Positions 1 through 7,128 of a DNA stretch of 64,000 bases are shown piece after piece. Position 1 is the first letter of the stretch, and each line of letters begins with the position of its first letter. The translations under genes and the position numbers were made by a program. The DNA is from Epsilonproteobacteria bacterium UBA4036 (lineage in GTDB: Bacteria > Campylobacterota > Campylobacteria > Campylobacterales > Arcobacteraceae). The notes beneath the pieces were generated by a model, which saw only the letters and a list, made by a program, of their open reading frames with translations, searched no databases and was not told where the DNA came from. Where the stretch lies: NCBI GenBank assembly GCA_002382325.1, contig DGAG01000011.1, positions 62,001 to 126,000 of the forward strand. Direction: 5' to 3'.

Positions 1-453
1 TATCGACTCAATGTTATTCCCATTGATTTACCGCCTTTAAGACAACGAGGTGATGACATTAAGCTGTTGGTAAATTTCTTTTTAGAAAGAGCCATTAAAA
101 ACCACAAAAAAGTGGTCAAAATCACCGAAGAAGCCATGAACACACTGTGTTCTTACCCATGGCCTGGCAATGTTCGTGAACTTGAAAATACCATTGAACG
201 TATTGTTCTAATGGGCAATGAAGAGGGTATCAGCCAAAGCGATATGCTGTTATTGTTGCCTGCTTTTCACGAAAACAACGTACAAAACACTCTAACCGCA
301 ACGCCACCTTCGAAAAAAACCTTAGATGATCTCGAAAGAGAAGCCGTGATTGAATCATTGCAACGACATAACGGGAATCAGTCGCAAGCCGCAAAAGAGC
401 TTGGAATCACACTACGACAAATTGGGTATAAAATAAAAAAATATGAACTCTAA
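1..453 (+). CDS. nifA: NifA, sigma-54-dependent activator of nitrogen fixation (5' end outside window)
   Basis: Open from the first base, so the amino terminus is missing; 150 codons are visible. The first residues (YRLNVIPIDLPPLRQRGDDI) are the late part of the sigma-54 AAA+ activator domain, and the stretch WPGNVRELEN is the conserved sensor II region. After a short linker the last ~40 residues are a Fis-type helix-turn-helix with NQSQAAKELG and LRQIGYKIKKY. The RQIGYKIKKY ending is typical of NifA rather than of NtrC or flagellar regulators. It would activate sigma-54 promoters of nitrogenase genes. The stop overlaps the start of the next gene, so the following genes are probably co-transcribed. 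A sigma-54-like promoter lies downstream at 3462. Identification as NifA is by recognition of the C terminus and by context. Confidence 0.87.
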   Translation, partial: YRLNVIPIDLPPLRQRGDDIKLLVNFFLERAIKNHKKVVKITEEAMNTLCSYPWPGNVRELENTIERIVLMGNEEGISQSDMLLLLPAFHENNVQNTLTATPPSKKTLDDLEREAVIESLQRHNGNQSQAAKELGITLRQIGYKIKKYEL

Positions 454-967
454 AATAACTTACAAAAATGAAAACTTTGAACTGATTGACGAATTTATCG
501 ATATTGGATACTCAGCAGAGGACATTGAAGCTGTTGGATTAGAAAATCAGCCTTTGCACATTTCAAAGAACAGCCCCAATCGTACCATTCAGATTTTTAT
601 GTCTTACCCTTGCTTTGAAGAGTTTAAAGACGAAATTATGGCATTTGATCAATTTATGTCCGATGCCAAAGTTGAGATTTTTAGTTATATTATTTTCAAT
701 GAATCCCTTAAGTTTGACTACACATTTAAAAAATTAATTCCAGCATTTGATGTCAATGATGAGTTTGGAAGTATGTACGGAACAAAAATTGTAAGTGGCT
801 CTTTAGAAAATAAATTAACAAAAGCACTCTTTTTAATCGGTAAAGATGGTGCCATTTATCACATAGATATGCCTGATAATTTAGAAGATTCTTTCGATAT
901 TGAACGTATTCGTGTGGAATTAAATAAGGTGTACCAATCATATACAGGAGTGGGATGTCATGGATAA
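443..967 (+). CDS. Thiol-peroxidase (Tpx)-like protein without peroxidatic cysteine
   Basis: 174 residues; the ATG overlaps the nifA stop by 11 bases. The second half has the peroxiredoxin/Tpx pattern: a strand with SYP, then DAKVEIFSYIIF, then FGSMYGTKI and ALFLIGKDGAIYHI, matching the Tpx strands that end in a 'VFVIDKNGKIVY' type strand. Where Tpx has the peroxidatic Cys (PVCDTE) this protein reads EFKDEI, and the resolving Cys region has no Cys either. It therefore looks like a non-catalytic thioredoxin-fold protein. Its place between nifA and a SIR2-like gene suggests a role tied to nitrogen fixation, for example redox protection or protein binding, but this is inference. The remote homology is by eye. 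Confidence 0.6.
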   Translation: MNSKITYKNENFELIDEFIDIGYSAEDIEAVGLENQPLHISKNSPNRTIQIFMSYPCFEEFKDEIMAFDQFMSDAKVEIFSYIIFNESLKFDYTFKKLIPAFDVNDEFGSMYGTKIVSGSLENKLTKALFLIGKDGAIYHIDMPDNLEDSFDIERIRVELNKVYQSYTGVGCHG

Positions 968-1784
968 TATAAAGCAAAAACTGCAAGAAGGAAGCCTCGT
1001 TCCCTTTTTGGGTATGGGAATTTTTAAAAACACCGTTGCAAAAGATGGAAGCACTCTTCCTTTTGACAGTGATTCGATGATTTTAGCCTTAAATAACGGT
1101 CGAGCCATGAGTCCTCGATTGATGTACGAATACTCCCGTGCTGCCATGAGTTTGGAACAACGAAAAGGTCGAGAGTTTATCGTACAAATGACCAATCATA
1201 TTTACAGTTCCAAAGAGTATGAACTACCATTAACGTACCAATGGCTTAAAACCATTCAACCCAAATATGTGATTGATACAAACGTCGATGACTCTTTACT
1301 TAAAATTTATAACGATGTCGATCATATCTTAATCACGGGCATTTCAAGAATCACCGCTGATTATGATCGATTTGTTATTTATCAATTTGATGCGACTTCA
1401 CAAACCTACGCTCAAATCTCAAAAGATGAACTGACGTTGGATTTGCCCATTTTACTTAAACCCATGGGAAGTACCCAACCTGCTATGAATTTTATTATTT
1501 CTGATGCGGACTTTGTTGATTGGCTTACAGAAGCCATGGGCGGTTACGCCATTCCTCCTATTTTAAAAGAGTTACGAAGAGGCAAAGATTATCTTTTTAT
1601 GGGAGTAGATTTTTCAAGAGACACTTTTAGAATGGTTGCCAATGAACTGACGTTAGAGTTACATGGTGGTATCACTTTAATTGATAAAGAAGAATTAACT
1701 AAAAAAGAGGAAAAATTTATCCATACTCATAATTTAGAAAATATTAACATGAGTATTGATGAATTCATAAAAAGCCATGGATAA
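960..1784 (+). CDS. SIR2-like domain protein of the nif accessory cluster
   Basis: 274 residues, starting 8 bases inside the preceding gene (ATG at 960). The N terminus LVPFLGMGIF resembles the NAD-binding GAG(I/L) loop of SIR2-like proteins. YVIDTNVDDSLLKIY corresponds to the 'TTNYDDLLE' strand, PILLKPMGS to the 'KLHGS' segment and YLFMGVDFSRDTFR to the 'LGYSLDD' C-terminal motif. The order of these motifs supports a SIR2_2-type fold, although the GAG glycine is replaced by GMG. Such domains are NADases or deacylases in other systems. SIR2-like genes are sometimes found beside nif accessory genes, but the function there is not known to me. It is followed without a gap by clpX, so a NifA-ClpX-SIR2 protein-turnover link is possible. 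Confidence 0.6.
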   Translation: MDNIKQKLQEGSLVPFLGMGIFKNTVAKDGSTLPFDSDSMILALNNGRAMSPRLMYEYSRAAMSLEQRKGREFIVQMTNHIYSSKEYELPLTYQWLKTIQPKYVIDTNVDDSLLKIYNDVDHILITGISRITADYDRFVIYQFDATSQTYAQISKDELTLDLPILLKPMGSTQPAMNFIISDADFVDWLTEAMGGYAIPPILKELRRGKDYLFMGVDFSRDTFRMVANELTLELHGGITLIDKEELTKKEEKFIHTHNLENINMSIDEFIKSHG

Positions 1785-3024
1785 TACAACAACCATTTGC
1801 GACTTCTGTGGAAAACCACTCCAAGAAGTTAAAAAAATATTCAGCAGTGAACATTCGCACATTTGTGATGAGTGCATTAGTATGTGTGCTTCGGTGTTAA
1901 ATAAAGAGAGTTTACAAGAAGCCAAAAAAGAGTTCCAAAAGGGTTTGAGTGTTCCCATTAAAATCAAAGAGCATTTAGACGATTATGTCATAGGACAAGA
2001 AGAAGCCAAAAAAATCTTAGCCGTGGCATTATATAACCATTATAAACGCATTGATAGACCTGTGCATAAAAATGTGGAACTGGAAAAATCGAACATCATG
2101 CTCATCGGACCTACGGGTTCAGGTAAAACCCTTTTAGCCAAATCTTTGGCAAAAATCATGGACGTACCTTTTGCCATTGCTGATGCCACTGCTTTAACTG
2201 AAGCAGGTTATGTAGGTGAAGATGTGGAATCCATTCTTTCAAGATTGTTAGCGGCTGCTGATTTTGATGTTGAAAAAGCCCAACGAGGCATTGTCTATAT
2301 TGATGAAATTGACAAAATTGCCAACAAAAGTGAAAGTGCCACCAGTGGAAGAGATGTCAGTGGGGAAGGAGTTCAACAAGGATTACTCAAAATTTTAGAG
2401 GGTGCGGATGTCTATGTTCCTGTTAAAGGAAGTCGAAAAAACTCCAGTGCCGAAACCATTTTGTTTGATACGACTCATGTGTTGTTTATTTGCGGTGGAG
2501 CGTTTGTGGGCTTACGAAAAGAGAGTGAAAAAATCAAAAGCATCAAAATGGGGTTTTTAAATGAAAAAGAGACTCAAGAGAATAAAGAGATTGAAGCCAA
2601 AGAGTTAATCTCTTTTGGACTTATTCCTGAGTTTGTGGGGCGTATTCCTGTGATTGCTCAACTGAATAAACTCTCACAAGAAGATTTAATCAAAGTATTG
2701 CAAGAGCCTAAAAATGCCATCATTAAACAGTATGAAGCCTTATTTGAACTCGATGGAGTAGAACTTAAATTTAACGATGAAGCCTTAGAAGAGATTGCTA
2801 AAATTGCGTTTGAAAAAGATGTAGGTGCCAGAGGGTTACGAGGTATTATCGAAAAACTTATGTTGCCCATTTTGTATGAAATTCCCTCGCAAGATGATAT
2901 ACTTTCATGTATTATTACCAAAGAGTACATCAAAAAAGAGAAAGAGGTTGAGCTTCATTTTAAGAAAAAAAGCTCTCAAAAAAAGAATCAAAAAGAGATA
3001 CTTTATCGTGATATTAAAAAATAA
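1777..3024 (+). CDS. clpX: ClpX-type AAA+ unfoldase, probably the nif-linked paralogue
   Basis: 415 residues, close to the usual ClpX length. Zinc-finger cysteines are at residues 8, 11, 30 and 33; Walker A GPTGSGKT at 111-118; the pore-loop GYVG and Walker B VYIDEIDKI follow. The ClpP-docking tripeptide appears as MGF rather than IGF, and the RKH pore loop reads RKN. Both are small departures from housekeeping ClpX. It overlaps the SIR2-like gene by 8 bases and sits in the nifA transcription unit. Azotobacter carries a second clpX among its nif genes, so this is more likely a nif-dedicated copy than the only clpX, although another copy cannot be seen in this window. It would unfold substrates for ClpP, perhaps nitrogenase assembly factors. 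Confidence 0.85.
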   Translation: MDNTTTICDFCGKPLQEVKKIFSSEHSHICDECISMCASVLNKESLQEAKKEFQKGLSVPIKIKEHLDDYVIGQEEAKKILAVALYNHYKRIDRPVHKNVELEKSNIMLIGPTGSGKTLLAKSLAKIMDVPFAIADATALTEAGYVGEDVESILSRLLAAADFDVEKAQRGIVYIDEIDKIANKSESATSGRDVSGEGVQQGLLKILEGADVYVPVKGSRKNSSAETILFDTTHVLFICGGAFVGLRKESEKIKSIKMGFLNEKETQENKEIEAKELISFGLIPEFVGRIPVIAQLNKLSQEDLIKVLQEPKNAIIKQYEALFELDGVELKFNDEALEEIAKIAFEKDVGARGLRGIIEKLMLPILYEIPSQDDILSCIITKEYIKKEKEVELHFKKKSSQKKNQKEILYRDIKK

Positions 3025-3469
3025 TTTACAAATTTGTCAAGCCACCTTGGACGATATTCCTTTTTTAGTTCCTCTATTAGAACAACTGTTTTGTATTGAA
3101 AAAGATTTCACTTTTAACGCCCAAAAACACACCCTGGGTTTAACTCAACTCATTAATGCCCCTGAACGTTTTGTTTTTATTGCAAAATTTGAGGATGAGA
3201 TTATCGCCATGATAACACTGCAAATTCTTATTTCAACCGTTACAGGCACAAAAAGTGGCTTGATTGAGGACTTTGTAGTCAATGAGGAGTATAAACGTTT
3301 GGGGGTAGGAACGCAACTGTTTGAACACCTTAAAGGGTTTGCTTTACAACAAAAACTCTCACGACTCCAACTGGTTTGTGATGAAGACAATCATCATGCC
3401 AAAGCCTTTTATGCGCATAAACAGTTTAAGCCCAGTAACTTAAAAGCATGGTACGCCTCTTTGGAATAA
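3008..3469 (+). CDS. GNAT-family N-acetyltransferase
   Basis: 153 residues from a GTG at 3008, which overlaps the clpX stop by 17 bases. The open frame continues upstream inside clpX, but the protein homology begins at LQICQATLDDIPFLVPLLEQ, so the GTG is the sensible start. The acetyl-CoA binding motif is seen as VNEEYKRLGVGTQLFEHL (R-x-x-G-V-G), followed by the C-terminal segment DNHHAKAFYAHKQF typical of GNATs. The substrate is unknown. It is the last gene of the nifA-clpX chain, and the downstream sigma-54-like promoter overlaps its stop codon. Confidence 0.75.
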   Translation: MILKNNLQICQATLDDIPFLVPLLEQLFCIEKDFTFNAQKHTLGLTQLINAPERFVFIAKFEDEIIAMITLQILISTVTGTKSGLIEDFVVNEEYKRLGVGTQLFEHLKGFALQQKLSRLQLVCDEDNHHAKAFYAHKQFKPSNLKAWYASLE

Positions 3470-3477
3470 CTTTTGCA
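3462..3477 (+). promoter_or_regulatory. Candidate sigma-54 (-24/-12) promoter of the ferredoxin gene
   Basis: TGGAATAACTTTTGCA has the invariant GG (3463-3464) and GC (3475-3476) with the 10-base gap required for RpoN promoters, compared with TGGCACG-N4-TTGCA. It lies 38 bases before the ferredoxin ATG and directly follows a NifA operon, which makes NifA activation likely. A clear TGT-N10-ACA upstream NifA site was not found nearby. Confidence 0.6.
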
Positions 3478-3514
3478 TGGTAATTCTTAAATATTTTGAT
3501 TTAAAGGATGACCA

Positions 3515-3901
3515 ATGGCGGTTAAAATTACCGATGAATGTATTAGTTGTGAGGCCTGTATCAGTGAATGTCCTGTTGCAGCCATTTTAGAAGAGGGACA
3601 CGAAAAAAATCCGTACGATGATATTTTTTATGTTAAACCAGAGTCTTGCGTTGAATGTGTGGATCATGCCGATACGCCAAGATGTGCAGAAGCCTGTCCA
3701 ACCGAAGGTGCAATTGTGTGGGATATGCCTTATACGGCTGAATTTAATGATTATTATGCTTCAAAAAATGAAGAAGGTGTTTATAAAATTCGAGAACACA
3801 AATCAAAAGGTTTGATGCTTCCAAGCGTAAAAGCACAAAAATTTATTGAAGCAGTACCGATGTCAAGCAGAGAACAGTATGAAAATGTAAGTGATTTCTA
3901 A
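3515..3901 (+). CDS. 2[4Fe-4S] ferredoxin, nif-associated (Alvin type)
   Basis: 128 residues. Cysteines 9, 12, 15 and 19 form CX2CX2CX3CP for one cluster and 45, 48, 57 and 61 form CX2CX8CX3CP for the other. The enlarged CX8C spacing and the long C-terminal extension are typical of Allochromatium-type ferredoxins, which are often linked to nitrogen fixation. A GGATG ribosome site precedes the ATG. With a sigma-54-like promoter directly upstream and a ModE-like gene downstream, it may supply low-potential electrons to nitrogenase or to its cofactor assembly. That role is inferred from context. Confidence 0.85.
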   Translation: MAVKITDECISCEACISECPVAAILEEGHEKNPYDDIFYVKPESCVECVDHADTPRCAEACPTEGAIVWDMPYTAEFNDYYASKNEEGVYKIREHKSKGLMLPSVKAQKFIEAVPMSSREQYENVSDF

Positions 3902-3926
3902 AAAAGAGGGTCTTATAACTCTTTTT
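3901..3926 (+). terminator. Hairpin terminator after the ferredoxin gene
   Basis: An 8-bp stem AAAAAGAG / CTCTTTTT with a 10-base loop begins at the stop codon. The T-rich descending arm fits an intrinsic terminator, though the stem is weak. Confidence 0.5.
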
Positions 3927-3952
3927 AACTCAATATTCGTTATATTACGGGT

Positions 3953-4723
3953 ATGAAAAAATTATTTGATGTCGATGGAAACATCTGGATAAAAAAAGAT
4001 AACCGTGGTTTTATAGGCAAAGGTCGAATTGAATTGTTGCAAAACATTCAAATTTATGGTTCCATTTCAAAAGCAGCCAAGCAGATGAAAATGAGCTATA
4101 AAGCCGCATGGGACAGTGTCGATATTATGAATAAACTCTCCAACAAACCGCTTGTTACAAAAGTAACAGGGGGCGTTGGTGGAGGCGGTACGGTTATTAC
4201 AGCTTATGCCAAAGAACTCATACGTGCCTACGAAGAGGTCTCTTTGTTGTATCGAAACTACTTTGAAACATTAAGCAACTCTTTTAATGCTAACTTACTT
4301 GATGATACCTTTGAAGAACCTGTTTTTTGTCGATTAACGGGTACCATAAAAGAGAAACTCAATATCAATGACAATTATGAAATCACCATCCAAACCAAAT
4401 CCAATCAACTGCTCACTGCTATTGAGAGTAAGAAGTTTGTGGTAGAAAAATCTTTAGAAATTGGGGATGAAATCAACTGTTTGATTGAAACCAACAATAT
4501 TGTACTGAATAAAACCAAAAACAAAAACAGCGCAAGAAATATTTTAAAAGCCAAAGTGTTAAAGATAAATGATGATGGCATTAACTCCACCATTAAGCTT
4601 GATTGTGGCAAAGATGAAGTTATCTTTGCTAAAATAACCACAGCAAGTTGTCATAAGCTTGAAATAAAAGTAGATGACATACTGTTTGCTTCATTTAAAG
4701 CGTACAGCATTAATATTATTTAA
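3953..4723 (+). CDS. modE: ModE-like molybdate-responsive regulator
   Basis: 256 residues. The N terminus carries the winged helix-turn-helix of the ModE/LysR type: GRIELLQNIQIYGSISKAAK, then MSYKAAWDSVDIMN and the glycine-rich wing TGGVGGGGTVIT. From about residue 120 there are two Mop/TOBE-like repeats (FCRLTGTIKEKL..., then NILKAKVLKIND...) that bind oxyanions such as molybdate. It would repress or activate molybdenum-transport and Mo-enzyme genes, which fits nitrogenase genes next door. The start ATG follows a short gap after the ferredoxin terminator; no modABC is in the window. Confidence 0.85.
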   Translation: MKKLFDVDGNIWIKKDNRGFIGKGRIELLQNIQIYGSISKAAKQMKMSYKAAWDSVDIMNKLSNKPLVTKVTGGVGGGGTVITAYAKELIRAYEEVSLLYRNYFETLSNSFNANLLDDTFEEPVFCRLTGTIKEKLNINDNYEITIQTKSNQLLTAIESKKFVVEKSLEIGDEINCLIETNNIVLNKTKNKNSARNILKAKVLKINDDGINSTIKLDCGKDEVIFAKITTASCHKLEIKVDDILFASFKAYSINII

Positions 4724-4771
4724 TCTGAACTTTTTACCCAAAATAAAATCAAGATAATCAAGGAGAATAGA

Positions 4772-5116
4772 GTGAAAAAAGAGAATTTATTGATTGTCAT
4801 TTCAACACAAAATGCCGATTCTATTATGAAATTTCCCCTTTTATACGGAGGGGTTTGTCTTCCAAGAGAATATTTTAAAAGAGTTCATGTGATGTTTTGG
4901 GGTGCGTCTATTCAAACGCTGCAAGAAAACAAAACCATACAAGAAAGAGTACTTGAAATACAACACGAGGGAGTTGAGTTCAGTTCGTGTATTGTGTGTG
5001 CACAAGAGTATGACGCCGTTGAGAGCTTGGAGGCATTAAATATTGTGTGCAATCATACAGGAGAACTCTTAACTTTTGCACTCAAAGATGAGTCGTGGAG
5101 TGTACTTACGGTTTAA
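4772..5116 (+). CDS. DsrE-like family small protein
   Basis: 114 residues, preceded by AAGGAG and a GTG start. Alternating hydrophobic strands (NLLIVIST, RVHVMFWG, VEFSSCIVCA, LTFALKDESWSVLTV) with LLYGGVCLP fit the DsrE/DsrF/YchN alpha-beta fold of small sulfur-relay and peroxiredoxin-adjacent proteins. Cysteines occur in SSCIVCA, where DsrE-like proteins keep their functional Cys. The partner and reaction are unknown. It ends a few bases from the convergent yqaA-like gene. Confidence 0.5.
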   Translation: MKKENLLIVISTQNADSIMKFPLLYGGVCLPREYFKRVHVMFWGASIQTLQENKTIQERVLEIQHEGVEFSSCIVCAQEYDAVESLEALNIVCNHTGELLTFALKDESWSVLTV

Positions 5117-5121
5117 AGCTT

Positions 5122-5541
5122 CTATGTAAAATAATATACCCCAAAAGCCAAAAGAGTGTATCGTACTGTTTTTGCCAAAGCAACAATCATCAAAAAATAT
5201 TTAAAACGGTAGTGAAAAACTCCAGCAATAAAAGTCAAAGGGTCACCAATAATGGGTGCCCATGAAAGTAATAAGGTGTATCCTCCAAATCGTTCGAACT
5301 GTTTTTTATACCCTTTCATTTTTATTGTATTGATATACCCTTTTTCTTCTAAAAAATCTTCACCTTTAAGTCCTAAATAGTAGTTTACGCATGAACCCAA
5401 TATGTTCCCTGCACTGGCAAATACAATCAGTCCATAAAGATTATGCCCTTGTGTGATGTTGTAAACCAAAACGCCCTCACTTCCAAGAGGAAATAAAGTG
5501 GCTGAAATAAATGCGATAAAAAATAGAGTCAGATAAATCAT
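5122..5541 (-). CDS. YqaA-family (DedA-like) membrane protein
   Basis: 139 residues with about four hydrophobic segments. FLLSAT-like opening (FISATLFPLGSEGVLVYNI), GNILGSCVNYYLG and the GGYTLLLSWAPIIGDPLTFIAGVF segment with the re-entrant GDP motif are characteristic of YqaA, a short relative of DedA membrane proteins. The likely place is the inner membrane; a lipid-flipping role is known for some DedA relatives, not shown here. It is convergent with the DsrE-like gene. Confidence 0.8.
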   Translation of the reverse strand: MIYLTLFFIAFISATLFPLGSEGVLVYNITQGHNLYGLIVFASAGNILGSCVNYYLGLKGEDFLEEKGYINTIKMKGYKKQFERFGGYTLLLSWAPIIGDPLTFIAGVFHYRFKYFLMIVALAKTVRYTLLAFGVYYFT

Positions 5542-5587
5542 AAAAAATTATATCCAAAAGTTTATATGAGTTTTAAGATTTCTTGGC

Positions 5588-5593
5588 TATAAT
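5588..5593 (+). promoter_or_regulatory. -10 box upstream of SRP RNA
   Basis: A consensus TATAAT lies 50 bases before the predicted SRP RNA helix and is the only good -10 element in the gap. A -35 is not obvious, which is usual in this phylum. Confidence 0.5.
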
Positions 5594-5637
5594 TGCAACT
5601 TCTAAAGAGGAACATTGAGAATGCTGAGGTATTTTGA

Positions 5638-5745
5638 ATGCTCTTCTTTAGCCTCTTACAATTGCTTTTAAAGACAACGCCCCAGGATGGGAACATAGCA
5701 AGGCACCTTTTTTAGTAGTGTGTTTGAGCCCCTGAAGAAGAGTAC
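5638..5745 (+). ncRNA. ffs: Signal recognition particle RNA (4.5S-like)
   Basis: The domain IV hallmark is present as CAGG-AUG-GGAA-CAU-AGCA at about 5684-5701: a GGAA tetraloop on a 3-bp stem with the symmetric and asymmetric internal loops that bind Ffh. The outer ends pair (GCTCTTCTT near 5640 with AAGAAGAGT near 5735-5743). A TATAAT box lies upstream and an intrinsic terminator directly downstream. Ends are approximate; the primary transcript may begin near 5600. No protein reading frame occupies the gap. It would act with Ffh in co-translational targeting. Confidence 0.82.
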
Positions 5746-5766
5746 TTTTATAAGTACTCTTTTTTT
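5740..5766. terminator. Intrinsic terminator, shared by SRP RNA and yceI
   Basis: GAGTACTT-TTAT-AAGTACTC (5740-5759) is a perfect 8-bp stem followed by seven T on the + strand. It sits between the convergent SRP RNA and yceI-like gene and can serve the + strand well; on the - strand it lies just past the yceI stop. Confidence 0.8.
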
Positions 5767-6331
5767 ATTTCTGTAAAACTCCGGCTAATTCCAGTTCAAG
5801 TTTAACCTCATCACTGACAGCAACTCCCCCTGCTTCTAATAATTTATTCCAAGTGATTCCAAAATCTTTTCGATTGATTTTACCTTCAAGCGATAGACCC
5901 ACTTTTTGATTTCCCCACGCATCTTCTCCTAAACCACTCTCTTCAAGCTCCAGCTTAACCTCTTTCGTTACGCCGTGCATCGTCAAATTTCCATAGACAT
6001 TCTCTTCTTCTACTTTGATGACTTCAAAAGTAATGGTTGGATATTTTGCGGCATTAAACATATCTTCTGCTTTTAAATGGGTATCTCGTTTTTCATTGGC
6101 CGTATTAATAGATGCCACATCAATGGTTCCTTTTAATGCTTTTAACGTTTTTGAAGCTTCGTCATACTCAATGACACCTTCAAACTTTTCAAAATTTCCT
6201 TTTACGTTTGATACCATCATATGCTTCACTTTAAAACCCACATATGAATGAGCCGTATCGACTTTGTATGTTCCTGCATAAAGTGCACCTGTTGCTAAAA
6301 TTGAGATTAAACCTAATTTTATTATTTTCAT
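5765..6331 (-). CDS. YceI-family periplasmic lipid-binding protein
   Basis: 188 residues with a signal peptide (KLGLISILATGALYA, cleavage likely after AGT/A). The mature part has the YceI lipocalin-like signature: YKVDTAHSYVGFKVKHMMVS, FEGVIEYDE, DVASINTANEKRDTHL, TITFEVIKVE and the closing DEVKLELELAG. YceI proteins bind isoprenoid or fatty amide ligands in the periplasm. It is a single gene convergent with the SRP RNA. A second, more divergent YceI is at 51427. Confidence 0.9.
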   Translation of the reverse strand: MKIIKLGLISILATGALYAGTYKVDTAHSYVGFKVKHMMVSNVKGNFEKFEGVIEYDEASKTLKALKGTIDVASINTANEKRDTHLKAEDMFNAAKYPTITFEVIKVEEENVYGNLTMHGVTKEVKLELEESGLGEDAWGNQKVGLSLEGKINRKDFGITWNKLLEAGGVAVSDEVKLELELAGVLQK

Positions 6332-6423
6332 TGTTTTCCTTTTGTATTGATTTTTAAATTTTGATTATACTATCTAATGATAATAAATGTCAATATTATA
6401 ATATTAATTATATGACATTTGTT

Positions 6424-7125
6424 TTACACTGCACTCATTTCAATCATAATAAAATGAGCCTTTGTCAAGGCTTTTATATGCAATTGCGTTTCATTGACAA
6501 CCTTTAACGCATCTGCTTCATTTAATTCAATAGCATTTACATGGCATCTCCCTTCAATTTGTACAAAATAGATTTGTCGGTTTGCTTCTATTTCAAATGT
6601 AAGCTCTTTTTGAGCATCCAATTGGCTGACATAAATATTGACATCTTGATGTATATTCACTTTGGCTTTGCCACTTAAAGATGAAACAATAGGCAAAAGT
6701 TTGTTCACTCTTTCATTCCATTCATATTTGTACGAACCATACAGAGGTTTTACTCCTTTTAAAGGCGGTAAAATCCAAATTTGCAATAACCGTAAATCGG
6801 TATTACCATGATTGTACTCACTGTGCATAACACCCGTACCTGCACTCATATATTGCACTTCGCCTCTTTTTAACGTCTCTTCATTTCCCATGGAATCTTT
6901 ATGCGTTATTTCACCATCAACGACATAAGAAATAATCTCCATATCACTGTGCGGATGCATATCAAATCCACTGTGAGGATGAACAATATCATCGTTTAGC
7001 ACTCTTAACACTCCAAAATTTAAGTTATTTAAATCTCGGTATTGTGCAAAACTAAAATGAAATCGACTTTCTAGCCACCCTTGATTTGAGTAATACATTG
7101 ACTCTTTTGAAATTTTTTCTAACAT
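6424..7125 (-). CDS. Pirin-family cupin (YhhW-like)
   Basis: 233 residues, the length of E. coli YhhW. The N-terminal cupin shows the pirin metal site: HPHSDMEIISYVVDGEITHKD followed by SAGTGVMHSEYN, giving the HxH and HxE-like ligands. YhhW-type pirins act as quercetin 2,3-dioxygenase in vitro. It lies 3 bases after the extradiol-dioxygenase gene, and both are downstream of a palindrome also found at the marR promoter. The operon is probably induced by an aromatic or electrophilic compound sensed by the MarR protein. Confidence 0.9.
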   Translation of the reverse strand: MLEKISKESMYYSNQGWLESRFHFSFAQYRDLNNLNFGVLRVLNDDIVHPHSGFDMHPHSDMEIISYVVDGEITHKDSMGNEETLKRGEVQYMSAGTGVMHSEYNHGNTDLRLLQIWILPPLKGVKPLYGSYKYEWNERVNKLLPIVSSLSGKAKVNIHQDVNIYVSQLDAQKELTFEIEANRQIYFVQIEGRCHVNAIELNEADALKVVNETQLHIKALTKAHFIMIEMSAV

Positions 7126-7128
7126 ATT

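Noticed and set aside
2825..3007. N-terminal extension of the GNAT frame back into clpX
   Set aside because: The extra residues come from the clpX sequence in another frame and the GNAT homology begins after them; the GTG at 3008 fits better.
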